NCBI RefSeq assembly: GCF_003182155.1
Contig: NZ_QGTG01000001.1
Location: 912,390-976,389, forward strand
DNA: 64,000 nt
Source of the DNA: Chitinophaga sp. S165
GTDB taxonomy: Bacteria; Bacteroidota; Bacteroidia; Chitinophagales; Chitinophagaceae
Direction of reading: 5' to 3'
The translations under genes were made by a program, and so were the position numbers. Positions 19,440 through 27,730 of this stretch are shown in pieces (position 1 is the stretch's first letter; each line of letters starts with the position of its first letter). The notes beneath the pieces are model-generated. The model made no database searches, was not told where the DNA came from, and saw nothing but the letters and a program-made list of their open reading frames with translations.

Positions 19440-20518
19440 GCCTCCGGCAAATACCGGAAGGTCCCTTAAGACAGGGATATACCACAGGCGCCTGTGCCAC
19501 GGCCTGCACTAAAGCAGCCCTGCTGGCACTGATCACACAGGCGCCGGTAGATGAAGTGGAAATTACATTGCCGCTGGGAGAAAAAGTCTCCTTCCGGATC
19601 AGTTCCTGCTCTTTCAATACAGAGCAGGCAACTTGTACGACTATAAAAGACGCAGGGGACGATCCTGATGCAACACATGGCGCCACCATCGGTTGCACCG
19701 TATCTTTCAACGACACACCCGAGGTAAGGTTCTTCCGGGGAAACGGTGTTGGCATCGTCACCCTGCCCGGTCTGGCGATCGGCGTAGGAGAACCGGCTAT
19801 TAATCCGGTGCCCCGGAAAATGATGACGGATGTCGCCCAATTCCTGACATATCGTTATTCCGTCAATAAAGGCGTAAATATCGAGGTTTTCGTAGTGGAT
19901 GGAATAGAGATAGCCAAAAAGACCTTAAACAGCCGTATAGGCATCTTAGAGGGCATTTCTATACTGGGTACCACCGGCATCGTCCGGCCCTTCAGCGCAT
20001 CTGCCTACATCGCCAGTATCACACAGGGTATCGACGTGGCGCTGGCCAATCATTGCACGGAGATCGTGATCAATTCCGGAGGCCGTTCAGAGAACATTCT
20101 TCGGAAACGCTTTCACCATCTCCCGGAATTCGCCTTCATCCAGTATGGTAATTGGATAGGTCAAACGCTGGAAAAGATCCGCTCCGTTCCACTACAAAAA
20201 GTGACGATGGGCATCATGCTGGGTAAAGCCGCTAAGCTGGCACAGGGCGAACTGGATACGCACAGCGGTAAATCTACCTGGGATAAACAGTTTATCTACT
20301 CACTGGCGAAGGAATGCGGTTATAGCGATGAACAGTGCCAGCCCATCCTGGAGCTGAACATGGCCCGGCGACTGACAGAACTGTTCCCTTTCAATGAACA
20401 GGAACCTTTTTTCCGGCAACTGGCGGCACGTTGTTACGCCGTATCGGCACCATTGGTGCCCAACGTTAAGCTGCAACTGCTGCTGATCGACGCAAACGAT
20501 ACTATTTTAACTTTTTAA
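19436..20518 (+). CDS. cbiD: Cobalt-precorrin-5B C1-methyltransferase
   Basis: The 360-residue protein carries the CbiD signature close to its N-terminus (QGYTTGACATACTKAA) and a second typical block (GNGVGIVTLPGLAIGVGEPA). CbiD methylates C1 and is specific to the anaerobic pathway, where it replaces the aerobic CobF. Its presence with CbiG and CbiX shows that this operon encodes cobalt-early chemistry. The gene overlaps cobK by four bases and ends one base before the next transporter gene. Confidence 0.92.
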   Translation: MSLRQIPEGPLRQGYTTGACATACTKAALLALITQAPVDEVEITLPLGEKVSFRISSCSFNTEQATCTTIKDAGDDPDATHGATIGCTVSFNDTPEVRFFRGNGVGIVTLPGLAIGVGEPAINPVPRKMMTDVAQFLTYRYSVNKGVNIEVFVVDGIEIAKKTLNSRIGILEGISILGTTGIVRPFSASAYIASITQGIDVALANHCTEIVINSGGRSENILRKRFHHLPEFAFIQYGNWIGQTLEKIRSVPLQKVTMGIMLGKAAKLAQGELDTHSGKSTWDKQFIYSLAKECGYSDEQCQPILELNMARRLTELFPFNEQEPFFRQLAARCYAVSAPLVPNVKLQLLLIDANDTILTF

Positions 20519-20519
20519 T

Positions 20520-21215
20520 ATGATCGGATACTTATTCACAGATTCTATACTCCTGGGTATCCAGCACTCCTTCGAACCGGACCATATGGCCGCCGTTTCG
20601 GTGCTGGCATCTGAGAAGGCCAATAACAGGATCGGGCTTTCAAAACTGATCTGGCGTTCTTCCCAGTGGGCTTTAGGACATTCTGTTTCACTGATCCTGT
20701 TCAGCTGTTTCGCCTTACTCTTAAAGTCGGCGCTGCCCCTGGACATTTCGTCCTATGCAGAGATCGTGGTGGGGCCGGTGATGATTTGGCTGGGCGTCTC
20801 CGCCATCCGCCGGAATCATAAACTGAAGCAAATGATGGCAAGCCACAAGGTATTTGCAGAACATGAGCATATCAATAACGCCTTACACATCCACGGCAAA
20901 CAGGGAGAGGAAATTGCCATGAACCCTTTAAGCCGTTCCTTCTGGGTAGGCATGTTACACGGACTGGCCGGTACCGGCGGCGCCTGTGCTATCGCACTTA
21001 TTATGGCCTCCAGCAGTACCAGCATTGCCATAGGCATCATCGTGCTGCAAAGTGTAGGCATTATAGTGGCCATGACCACTTACAGCTGTGTGCTGGCTTT
21101 TTCCGTATCCAGGTTTATCGAGCGCAATCAGCTTGCCTTTAAATCGCTCAATGCCATTGTCGGAATCTTCTCCATTGGAGTAGGCTGCCTCTGGATCTAT
21201 AACAGCTTTGCATAA
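20520..21215 (+). CDS. UreH/NicO-like membrane metal transporter
   Basis: The 231-residue protein has about six hydrophobic segments. Near its N-terminus H16-S-F-E-P-D-H22 copies the H-x4-DH metal-site arrangement of Ni/Co permeases, and GMLHGLAGTGG appears in the second half. A histidine-containing hydrophilic loop (HEHINNALHIHGKQG) lies between the halves and could sample metal. The protein fits the UreH/RcnA/NicO part of the superfamily better than NiCoT proper. Since a NiCoT gene is already present at 10988, this one may provide a second cobalt route or metal export. Direction of transport cannot be told from sequence. Confidence 0.75.
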   Translation: MIGYLFTDSILLGIQHSFEPDHMAAVSVLASEKANNRIGLSKLIWRSSQWALGHSVSLILFSCFALLLKSALPLDISSYAEIVVGPVMIWLGVSAIRRNHKLKQMMASHKVFAEHEHINNALHIHGKQGEEIAMNPLSRSFWVGMLHGLAGTGGACAIALIMASSSTSIAIGIIVLQSVGIIVAMTTYSCVLAFSVSRFIERNQLAFKSLNAIVGIFSIGVGCLWIYNSFA

Positions 21216-21233
21216 CCATTAAACGACCTTTCA

Positions 21234-22178
21234 ATGAGATCATTCCCTTTTACAGCGATATATGCACAGGAAGATTTTAAACTGGCGCTCATACTCTGTA
21301 TGATAGATCCCGGATTGGGAGGCGTGTTGGCGCTGGGCGATAAAGGCACAGGCAAAACCACCACCGTAAGAGGACTGAGCCACCTGATGCAGCGCACTAT
21401 CTCGGACTTCCCCTTCGTTAACTTGCCTATTGGCGCTACCGAAGACAGGGTGCTGGGTACTGTAAAACTGGACATCCTCATTAACGAAAAAAGAACAGAG
21501 GTACAACAAGGCTTGCTGGCAGCTGCCCATCATGGCATTCTGTACATCGACGAGGTAAACCTGCTCAACGACTACCTCATGGACGTGCTGTTAGACGCCG
21601 CGGCCAGCGGCGGTTATCACCTTGAACGCGATACTGTCTCCAAATGGTTTGACAGCAGATTCTGTCTGGTAGGTACCATGAACCCGGAGGAAGGCGAATT
21701 ACGCCCGCAACTGCTTGACAGGTTCGGACTAAGTGTAACGGTAAAGACACCTATGGATAGAATAGATCGTATGGAGATCGTCAGCCGCAGGTTACAGTTT
21801 GACACCGACAGCGCCGCTTTCCTCGACAAATACGAAATACAGGAGCAACAACTAGCACAACAGATCATGTACGCCAGGAAACATCTGAAACAGGTTTCCT
21901 ACTCCGATATCATACTCGCTTCTATTGCCGATACCTGCATTCAATACCAGGTAGAAGGACTTCGTGCAGATATCCTGTTGCTGAAAGCAGCCCGGGCACA
22001 TGCTGCGTTTTACAGTAAGAAAGAAGTAAGCCGGGAAGACATTCACAGGGTAATGCCCTTTGTATTGTCTCACCGTTCCAAACAATATTCGTCTCCTCAA
22101 AATTCCCGGCAGCAAAGGGAAAACCAATCCCAGCGGGAAGAAAAGGAGGGCGACTCGATAAGGATCAGAATGAGCTGA
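21234..22178 (+). CDS. ChlI/BchI-type AAA+ chelatase motor subunit
   Basis: The 314-residue protein has a Walker A motif (G35-D-K-G-T-G-K-T42), a Walker B region (GILYIDEVNLLNDYLMD) and the Mg-chelatase block FCLVGTMNPEEGELRPQLLDRFG. This places it in the ChlI/BchI family. With CobN downstream it probably acts as the ATPase of a CobN-ChlI-ChlD cobaltochelatase. The last 30 residues form a charged linker (QQRENQSQREEKEGDS), as seen between the AAA+ and VWA parts of one-piece ChlD proteins. The VWA part follows in the -1 frame, which is open from 22019, so one transcript may yield both a short and a long subunit. Confidence 0.88.
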   Translation: MRSFPFTAIYAQEDFKLALILCMIDPGLGGVLALGDKGTGKTTTVRGLSHLMQRTISDFPFVNLPIGATEDRVLGTVKLDILINEKRTEVQQGLLAAAHHGILYIDEVNLLNDYLMDVLLDAAASGGYHLERDTVSKWFDSRFCLVGTMNPEEGELRPQLLDRFGLSVTVKTPMDRIDRMEIVSRRLQFDTDSAAFLDKYEIQEQQLAQQIMYARKHLKQVSYSDIILASIADTCIQYQVEGLRADILLLKAARAHAAFYSKKEVSREDIHRVMPFVLSHRSKQYSSPQNSRQQRENQSQREEKEGDSIRIRMS

Positions 22179-22225
22179 GCAACAGCAAAAAGTATTTACT
22201 GCAAGCCGCGAAAACAGCACAATAC

Positions 22226-22975
22226 GTGCAGTTGAAAACGAAGTCCGCCAGTGCCAGGAAAGGGATTACATTAAAAGTGCCTCTTCCGAAGCAAGGCATC
22301 AAGCAAATTACCGTAGTTCCAACAGCTCAGATAGACGTCCTGGAAACAGTCAAACACTATCTCGTGCACGACAAACTACAGATCAGACATAAACGCCACC
22401 GGTCTAAAGCAGGCATGAATGTTTTCTTCCTGATAGATTCCAGCGGTTCTATGGTGAAAGATAAACAGATCGCCTACATCAAGGGACTCGTGGCTCAAAC
22501 CATCGCCAGGTATAGAACCAGGCGGATAAAATATGCAGCGGTAGCACTCACCGATGGAGATGCGCAATTGCTATCAACACCTACCCTGCATGCGGACGGT
22601 TTGCTCAACGCTGTTGCGCAACTGCCAAGCGGTGGAAAGACAAATATGAAAGCAGGCTTCAGTTTGATCAGCCAGCTATTGAAAACGAACATACAGGAAC
22701 AAACAAGCCTGTACATTTTCACTGACGGCAAGATCAATGCAGGCCACACAGAAGACCCGTTCAACGAAGCCGTGGTATTCTACAAACAACACCTGAAGAA
22801 TATCAAAACGACCGTCATCAATAACGAATACGGTTTCGTCAAACTGGGATTAGCTGAAAAACTGGCGATTGCAATAAACGCCGGTTATCAACTAATCCAA
22901 CAAAACACATCATCCCCGTCGATCGACCCCGTTAGGGGTCGCATGTTTGTAGCGCGGGGTGACAACCCCGGGTGA
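22226..22975 (+). CDS. ChlD-type VWA subunit of the chelatase (possibly a -1 frameshift product of the preceding gene)
   Basis: Counted from the GTG at 22226, the product has 249 residues and a perfect MIDAS motif (D71-S-S-G-S-M76), with TDG-type motifs further on (ALTDGDAQLL; IFTDGKINAG). The frame is open upstream to 22019, overlapping the ChlI gene by 160 bases in the -1 frame. No ATG starts it, so synthesis as a ChlI-VWA fusion of roughly 580 residues by frameshifting is at least as likely as a separate start. One-piece cobaltochelatase subunits have about that length. The last 18 or so residues (SIDPVRGRMFVARGDNPG) are encoded by a repeat element and are probably not part of the original fold. 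Confidence 0.8.
   Translation: MQLKTKSASARKGITLKVPLPKQGIKQITVVPTAQIDVLETVKHYLVHDKLQIRHKRHRSKAGMNVFFLIDSSGSMVKDKQIAYIKGLVAQTIARYRTRRIKYAAVALTDGDAQLLSTPTLHADGLLNAVAQLPSGGKTNMKAGFSLISQLLKTNIQEQTSLYIFTDGKINAGHTEDPFNEAVVFYKQHLKNIKTTVINNEYGFVKLGLAEKLAIAINAGYQLIQQNTSSPSIDPVRGRMFVARGDNPG
22924..22970. repeat. Dispersed-repeat-like element with two hairpins at the end of the VWA gene
   Basis: Two perfect inverted repeats lie side by side. CGACCCC and GGGGTCG enclose GTTA (22924-22941), and CGGGGT and ACCCCG enclose GACA (22955-22970). The sequence between and around them resembles a family of short intergenic repeats that I associate with Bacteroidota genomes, though I cannot check copy number here. 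The element is read through by the VWA gene and supplies its stop codon region. Confidence 0.6.
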
Positions 22976-23102
22976 CGTCACGATCCGCGGACGTCATGAT
23001 ACGGGAAACGTTATTACGGCACGTCATACGGGAAACGTCATACGGGAACGTAATTACGGCACGTCGTTACGGTAAACGTCATACGGGGACGTTATCGCCG
23101 GG
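22975..23102. repeat. Degenerate tandem array of ACGT-starting units
   Basis: Nine units of 13-17 bases follow each other, each beginning ACGT. Most read close to ACGTCATACGGGAA or ACGTTATTACGGC. The first ACGT is at 22975 and the last unit ends near 23102. The decamer CGGGAAACGT occurs at 23002-23011 and 23029-23038 and again, on the other strand, in the array at 50841-50920. There are no spacers, so this is not a CRISPR array. It fills the gap between the VWA gene and cobU. Confidence 0.8.
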
Positions 23103-23120
23103 ATAACACATCGGCGATAA
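23092..23120. other. Stem-loop with 9-bp arms upstream of cobU
   Basis: TTATCGCCG (23092-23100) and CGGCGATAA (23112-23120) are perfect inverted repeats with an 11-base loop. The left arm overlaps the last unit of the tandem array. No T-run follows on the plus strand, so it is not a classical terminator for the operon. It could be an RNA-processing or protein-binding site. Confidence 0.5.
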
Positions 23121-23177
23121 AACAAAAACGGAACCACGAGCATTTATATCATAAAACATAAAACACATCATCATCCA

Positions 23178-23681
23178 ATGATCCACTACATATCAGGCGG
23201 TCAGCGCTCGGGAAAAACGAACTACGCAGAACAGCAGGCATTACTCCTGTCTGACATGCCCGTGTACCTGGCTACCTCCCGCATCTGGGATGATGATCAT
23301 AAAGCCCGCATCCAGCTGCATAAAAACAACCGCGATACCCGTTGGGAAAACATAGAAGAAGAAAAACAGATCAGTAGACTGAAACTTCCAAACAAAACGG
23401 TCGTACTGGACTGCATCACCTTATGGCTGACCAACTTTTTCGTGGACAACAACTATGATACAGCTGCTGCATTGGCGGAAGCAAAACGGGAATTTGACGC
23501 CTTTGCAAAACAGAATTTCAATCTGATCATCATATCTAATGAAATAGGTATGGGCGTACATGCGTCAACAGAGGGAGGCCGGAAATTCGCCGATCTCCAG
23601 GGTTGGATGAATCAATATATCGCGCAGCAGGCAGACAAGGCCACACTGATGGTATCAGGTCTTCCGCTCACACTCAAATAA
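23178..23681 (+). CDS. cobU: Adenosylcobinamide kinase / adenosylcobinamide-phosphate guanylyltransferase
   Basis: The 167-residue protein has the CobU P-loop at residues 7-14 (GGQRSGKT), followed by NYAEQQA. The second block is VLDCITLWLTNFF and the third is IISNEIGMGVHAS. CobU phosphorylates adenosylcobinamide and then adds GMP to give the activated form used by CobS. It is the first gene after the repeat array and begins the nucleotide-loop part of the operon, with cobT 19 bases downstream. Confidence 0.92.
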   Translation: MIHYISGGQRSGKTNYAEQQALLLSDMPVYLATSRIWDDDHKARIQLHKNNRDTRWENIEEEKQISRLKLPNKTVVLDCITLWLTNFFVDNNYDTAAALAEAKREFDAFAKQNFNLIIISNEIGMGVHASTEGGRKFADLQGWMNQYIAQQADKATLMVSGLPLTLK

Positions 23682-23700
23682 CAAGTAACCAGACACAAAT

Positions 23701-24741
23701 ATGGTAACATTTAACATTAAGCCGGTCAATAAAGACATAACACCATCGCTGCAACATAAGATAGACAACAAGACTAAACCACTGGGCTCACTGGGACAAC
23801 TGGAGAAGGTAGCCTTGCAGATAGGCGCGATACAGCAAACATTATCTCCTGTGCTGAAACAGCCGGCCATTGTTGTCTTTGCGGGTGATCATGGCATTGC
23901 CAGGGAAGGCGTCAGTCCATTTCCTCAGGAAGTTACCTACCAGATGGTATTTAATTTCCTGCAGGGCGGTGCAGGCATTAATGTATTCGCACGGCAAAGC
24001 GGTATACAGATCAAGGTCGTGGATGCAGGCGTTAACTTCGACTTCAACCAGCATCCTGATCTGGTTCACGCCAAGATAGATATGGGTACCAAAAGTTATC
24101 TGCACGAACCAGCTATGACCATCGCCCAGTGCGAAGAAGCCATTGAGAAAGGGGCTGCCATTGTAAAGGAGATGCAACAAAGCGGCTGCAATGTGATCGG
24201 CTTTGGGGAAATGGGTATCAGTAACACCTCTTCAGCTGCTATCATTATGAGCCTGCTTTGCGACATTCCGCTGGAACAATGTATTGGCCGGGGAACGGGG
24301 CTGGATGATGAAGGCCTCACAAAGAAACGAGTGATACTGGCGGAAGCCATGATCCGTCATAACAACCTTGAAAAGACGCCGACCAATGTGTTAAGTACCT
24401 TCGGCGGTTTTGAGATCGCCATGATGTGCGGCGCGATGTTACAGGCAGCTGCTGACGGTATGATCATTCTCATTGACGGGTTTATTACTACGGCAGCTTT
24501 GCTGACGGCATCGAAGATAGATCCGCAGGTGCTGGACTACTGCATTTTCACGCATCAGTCTAATGAGCAGGGGCACTATCTCATGCTCGCCCACCTGAAA
24601 GCTGTACCTTTACTAAGCCTGGGTATGCGTCTTGGCGAGGGTACAGGCGCAGCTGTTGCCTACCCGGTTATCCAGGCGGCAGTGAATTTCCTGAATGAAA
24701 TGGCCAGCTTTGAATCTGCAGGCGTGTCGAACAAAGCATAA
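23701..24741 (+). CDS. cobT: Nicotinate-nucleotide--dimethylbenzimidazole phosphoribosyltransferase
   Basis: This 346-residue protein has family blocks KPLGSLGQLE, FAGDHGIAREGVSPFPQ and GFGEMGISNTSSAA, and ends with GMRLGEGTGAAVAYP. CobT makes alpha-ribazole phosphate, the lower ligand of cobalamin, from nicotinate mononucleotide and dimethylbenzimidazole. The length is normal. cobS starts one base after its stop codon. Confidence 0.93.
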   Translation: MVTFNIKPVNKDITPSLQHKIDNKTKPLGSLGQLEKVALQIGAIQQTLSPVLKQPAIVVFAGDHGIAREGVSPFPQEVTYQMVFNFLQGGAGINVFARQSGIQIKVVDAGVNFDFNQHPDLVHAKIDMGTKSYLHEPAMTIAQCEEAIEKGAAIVKEMQQSGCNVIGFGEMGISNTSSAAIIMSLLCDIPLEQCIGRGTGLDDEGLTKKRVILAEAMIRHNNLEKTPTNVLSTFGGFEIAMMCGAMLQAAADGMIILIDGFITTAALLTASKIDPQVLDYCIFTHQSNEQGHYLMLAHLKAVPLLSLGMRLGEGTGAAVAYPVIQAAVNFLNEMASFESAGVSNKA

Positions 24742-24742
24742 C

Positions 24743-25546
24743 ATGAAAAAGGAACTCCGCATATTTCTCACAGCACTCATGTTCTTTACCCGGATACCCG
24801 TACCCGCTGGTATTGACCATAACACCGCCGATCTTAACAAGTCGAGCCGCTACTTCCCTATGGTCGGTATTATCGTAGGACTGGGAGGCGCACTCTGTTT
24901 TGCCATCGCCCATAGCTTGTTTAAGGATATCTTCACGGCAGTGATCCTGTCGCTGATCGCTACACTACTCATTACAGGCGCTTTCCATGAAGACGGACTC
25001 GCCGATGTGGCCGACGGCTTCGGTGGAGGATGGACTAAACAACGCATCCTTGAGATCATGAAAGACTCCCGTGTAGGGGCTTTCGGTGTGATCGCCATCA
25101 TCGTTGTACTGTTGCTGAAGGTATGCCTGCTGGCCAAACTGGCACTGCTGATGATCAATGCACATCTGCTGCCCTTCTGCCTGTTATATATCGCCGCTCA
25201 TGCCTTTAGCCGCACGATGCCTGTGTTCCTGTTGCGTTACATGCACTATTCACGGGAAGATGATGAAACAGCTAAAAGTAAACCACTCGCCACGCAGATC
25301 AGTGGAACAGGGCTTTCAGTCGCTGTTATAACCGGACTGATTCCTTTACTGCTACTGGTGTATACACTTCATTATTCTTATCTGCTTTTACTGGTAATTA
25401 TTCCCTGCGGATTACTCACCTTATATCTCGCCCGCTTCTTCCGTAAGTGGATCGGCGGTTATACGGGTGATTGCCTGGGGGCCACACAACAACTGAATGA
25501 GATCATCTTTTATATGAGCATACTGGCAATATGGAATTATATCTAG
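24743..25546 (+). CDS. cobS: Adenosylcobinamide-GDP ribazoletransferase (cobalamin synthase)
   Basis: The ATG at 24743 gives 267 residues. An in-frame ATG 48 bases upstream lies inside cobT and adds a segment that does not fit the family. The protein has several membrane helices and the CobS motif GAFHEDGLADVADGFGGG, with acidic residues that bind Mg2+. It joins adenosylcobinamide-GDP to alpha-ribazole (phosphate) in the cytoplasmic membrane. The last 16 bases overlap the start of the next gene. Confidence 0.92.
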   Translation: MKKELRIFLTALMFFTRIPVPAGIDHNTADLNKSSRYFPMVGIIVGLGGALCFAIAHSLFKDIFTAVILSLIATLLITGAFHEDGLADVADGFGGGWTKQRILEIMKDSRVGAFGVIAIIVVLLLKVCLLAKLALLMINAHLLPFCLLYIAAHAFSRTMPVFLLRYMHYSREDDETAKSKPLATQISGTGLSVAVITGLIPLLLLVYTLHYSYLLLLVIIPCGLLTLYLARFFRKWIGGYTGDCLGATQQLNEIIFYMSILAIWNYI

Positions 25547-26055
25547 TAAGGCATATCAAACCTGACTTTCCTGAAGGTACTAACTATGGTCGGACAGATG
25601 TTCCACTGCCCGATGGTTACGATACGCAACATCAGGCCATCATAAAGCTGTTGCCAGCAGCATATGACGTGGTATACAGCAGTCCCCTTTCCCGGTGCAG
25701 ATTATTTGCGCAGGCTATTACAGCTGATCATCTTACGGACGATCGTCTCATGGAACTGCACTTCGGAGATTGGGAAGGCCGGAAATGGGATGACATCGAC
25801 CGTGATGAACTGGATCCCTGGATGGCAGACTACATCAATCTCGCGCCTCCAAATGGTGAGTCGCTGCTTGCTTTAGTAACCCGGTTCGCCGGTTTTACTA
25901 AAGAGTTACAGGAAAAGCAATATCAACGTGCGCTGATCATCACGCATGCAGGTATCATTCGAAGCGCCATGCACCTGTTTAACGACATTCCGCTCAACCA
26001 GGTGATGATGGAGAAAGTAGATTACGGTGGCATTTACATATTCAATACGAAATAA
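25531..26055 (+). CDS. cobC: Histidine phosphatase, probable alpha-ribazole-5'-phosphate phosphatase
   Basis: The 174-residue protein starts with MELYLVRHIKPDFPEG, where RH at residues 7-8 holds the phosphate-accepting histidine, and contains LHFGDWEGRKW and ALIITHAGIIRS with the second histidine. This is the phosphoglycerate-mutase-like fold of CobC, which removes the 5'-phosphate from alpha-ribazole phosphate or adenosylcobalamin phosphate. The gene overlaps cobS by 16 bases in another frame, so the two are tightly linked. The usual RHG or RHE triad is RHI here, a small deviation. Confidence 0.85.
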   Translation: MELYLVRHIKPDFPEGTNYGRTDVPLPDGYDTQHQAIIKLLPAAYDVVYSSPLSRCRLFAQAITADHLTDDRLMELHFGDWEGRKWDDIDRDELDPWMADYINLAPPNGESLLALVTRFAGFTKELQEKQYQRALIITHAGIIRSAMHLFNDIPLNQVMMEKVDYGGIYIFNTK

Positions 26056-26063
26056 CCAGAGAC

Positions 26064-26642
26064 ATGAAAATATACACTAAGAAAGGCGATAGAGGGACCA
26101 CTGCCCTTTTCGGTGGTAGCCGGGTAGATAAAGACGACGTACGTGTGAACTGCTATGGTACACTGGACGAAGTAAATTCTACCATCGGGCTCTTACGCGC
26201 CAAACTGGGTGGCGATCATGAATGGCAGCCACGCCTGCATAAGATCCAGAAAGACATGATGGACATGATGTCACACCTGGCCCGCCCGTCTGATTGCAAA
26301 AAGGAAAATCCTAATCCCAAACCTGAAGATGGTGCTGAGTTCTGTGAGCAATGGATAGATGAACTGGAAGCAGGTATGACGAGCAAGTCTGATTACTTCC
26401 TGTTACCTGGCGGCAATGAGATATCCGCTTTATGCCATGTGGTAAGAACACAGATGCGCAGAGGAGAACGACTACTGGTATCTCTTATGAAAGTAGATAC
26501 GGTGGATGATTATATCCCTGCATACATCAACCGCCTGTCTGACCTCTTCTTCATATTAAGCAGAGCGGAAATGGACAAAGCCGGCGTAGCGGAAGAGAAA
26601 TGGCAGTTATTCCTCTATAAGAGAAAGAAAACAGCCGAATAA
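26064..26642 (+). CDS. PduO-type cob(I)alamin / cobyrinate a,c-diamide adenosyltransferase
   Basis: The 192-residue protein has the PduO signature (KIYTKKGDRGTTALFGG, then CYGTLDEVNSTIGLLRAK) and a late RRGERLL motif that binds ATP and helps form the trimer. It transfers the adenosyl group of ATP to the reduced cobalt ion. In this operon it takes the place of CobA/CobO. It begins eight bases after cobC. Confidence 0.9.
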   Translation: MKIYTKKGDRGTTALFGGSRVDKDDVRVNCYGTLDEVNSTIGLLRAKLGGDHEWQPRLHKIQKDMMDMMSHLARPSDCKKENPNPKPEDGAEFCEQWIDELEAGMTSKSDYFLLPGGNEISALCHVVRTQMRRGERLLVSLMKVDTVDDYIPAYINRLSDLFFILSRAEMDKAGVAEEKWQLFLYKRKKTAE

Positions 26643-26675
26643 CAAGTAATCTATACACGCTTTAAAAGATACAAT

Positions 26676-27722
26676 ATGGCAAAAAAAATCCCCGTTACTA
26701 TCATCACGGGTTTTCTCGGTTCCGGTAAAACAACATTGATCCGCAACCTTATTCAAAACGCGAATGGCCGCAGGCTTGCTGTAATTGTCAACGAGTTTGG
26801 CGAGATGGGCATCGACGGCGAGATCCTGAAATCCTGTTGCTCCAATGAAGAAGACGTTCTCGAACTGAACAACGGTTGCCTTTGCTGCACCGTTCAGGAA
26901 GAATTCCTGCCGGTAATGTTACAGCTGATGGATCGCAAAGACACCATCGATCATATCATTATCGAAACATCAGGTCTTGCATTGCCCAAACCTTTGTTAC
27001 ATGCCTTCAACTGGCCTGAACTGAAACCACAGATAACAGTAGATGCAGTAGTGACTGTGGTGGACGTAGTAGGACAAGCTACCGGTGAGATCTGTGACAG
27101 GGAACGCGTACAGGCACAAAGACTGGCCGACGATTCCCTGGATCACGAAACACCGATAGAAGAACTGTTCGAAGACCAGTTATCCTGTGCTGACCTGGTT
27201 GTGATGACCAAGAAAGACCTCGTAGAAGAAACCCAATACGAAGAAGTAAGAGCCATCATCGCAGGTAAGGTACGCCCGGATGTTAAGATGGTCGCTTCCG
27301 CAAATGGTGTTCTGTCAGCCGACATCCTGCTGGGCGTAAATGCTGCTGCAGAAGACGATCTGGATAGCCGCCACTCACATCATGAAGAAGATCATGCCAA
27401 TGGCCTGGACCACCACCATGACGATGATATTGACTCCGTAGTAGTAGATATTCATGCGCCGCATACGCCTGAAACACTGGTGGAAGCCCTGAAGGAGCTG
27501 GTGAGTGAATATGAAATATACCGTATAAAGGGCTTTATTGATGTTCCCGGCAAACCTATGCGCCTTGTATTACAGGGTGTATCCAATCGTTTCGATCACT
27601 ATTTCGATCGTAAATGGAAGGACGGCGAAACCCGTAAAACAAGCCTCGTGATCATCGGAGACGAGTTACACGACAAAGACCTGGGTACTATTATCAATGA
27701 AAGACTGAGTGTAGTCAGCTAA
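26676..27722 (+). CDS. cobW: CobW/COG0523-family GTPase (metal chaperone)
   Basis: The 348-residue protein has a GTPase P-loop (G12-F-L-G-S-G-K-T19), the metal-binding CxCC motif (C68-L-C-C71) and a CobW C-terminal domain. Between the two domains is a histidine- and aspartate-rich stretch (HSHHEEDHANGLDHHHDD, residues about 232-249) that can bind Co2+, Ni2+ or Zn2+. CobW proteins are thought to deliver cobalt to CobN. Here the gene lies eight bases upstream of cobN, which supports that view. Confidence 0.9.
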   Translation: MAKKIPVTIITGFLGSGKTTLIRNLIQNANGRRLAVIVNEFGEMGIDGEILKSCCSNEEDVLELNNGCLCCTVQEEFLPVMLQLMDRKDTIDHIIIETSGLALPKPLLHAFNWPELKPQITVDAVVTVVDVVGQATGEICDRERVQAQRLADDSLDHETPIEELFEDQLSCADLVVMTKKDLVEETQYEEVRAIIAGKVRPDVKMVASANGVLSADILLGVNAAAEDDLDSRHSHHEEDHANGLDHHHDDDIDSVVVDIHAPHTPETLVEALKELVSEYEIYRIKGFIDVPGKPMRLVLQGVSNRFDHYFDRKWKDGETRKTSLVIIGDELHDKDLGTIINERLSVVS

Positions 27723-27730
27723 TATCATAC

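Noticed and set aside
22144..22149. AGGAGG as a ribosome binding site for a separate VWA gene
   Set aside because: No start codon in the VWA frame lies 5-10 bases downstream, and genes here do not use such sites; it is kept only as a possible frameshift stimulator.
22975..23102. Possible CRISPR array
   Set aside because: The units are 13-17 bases, follow each other without spacers, vary in sequence, and no cas gene is near.
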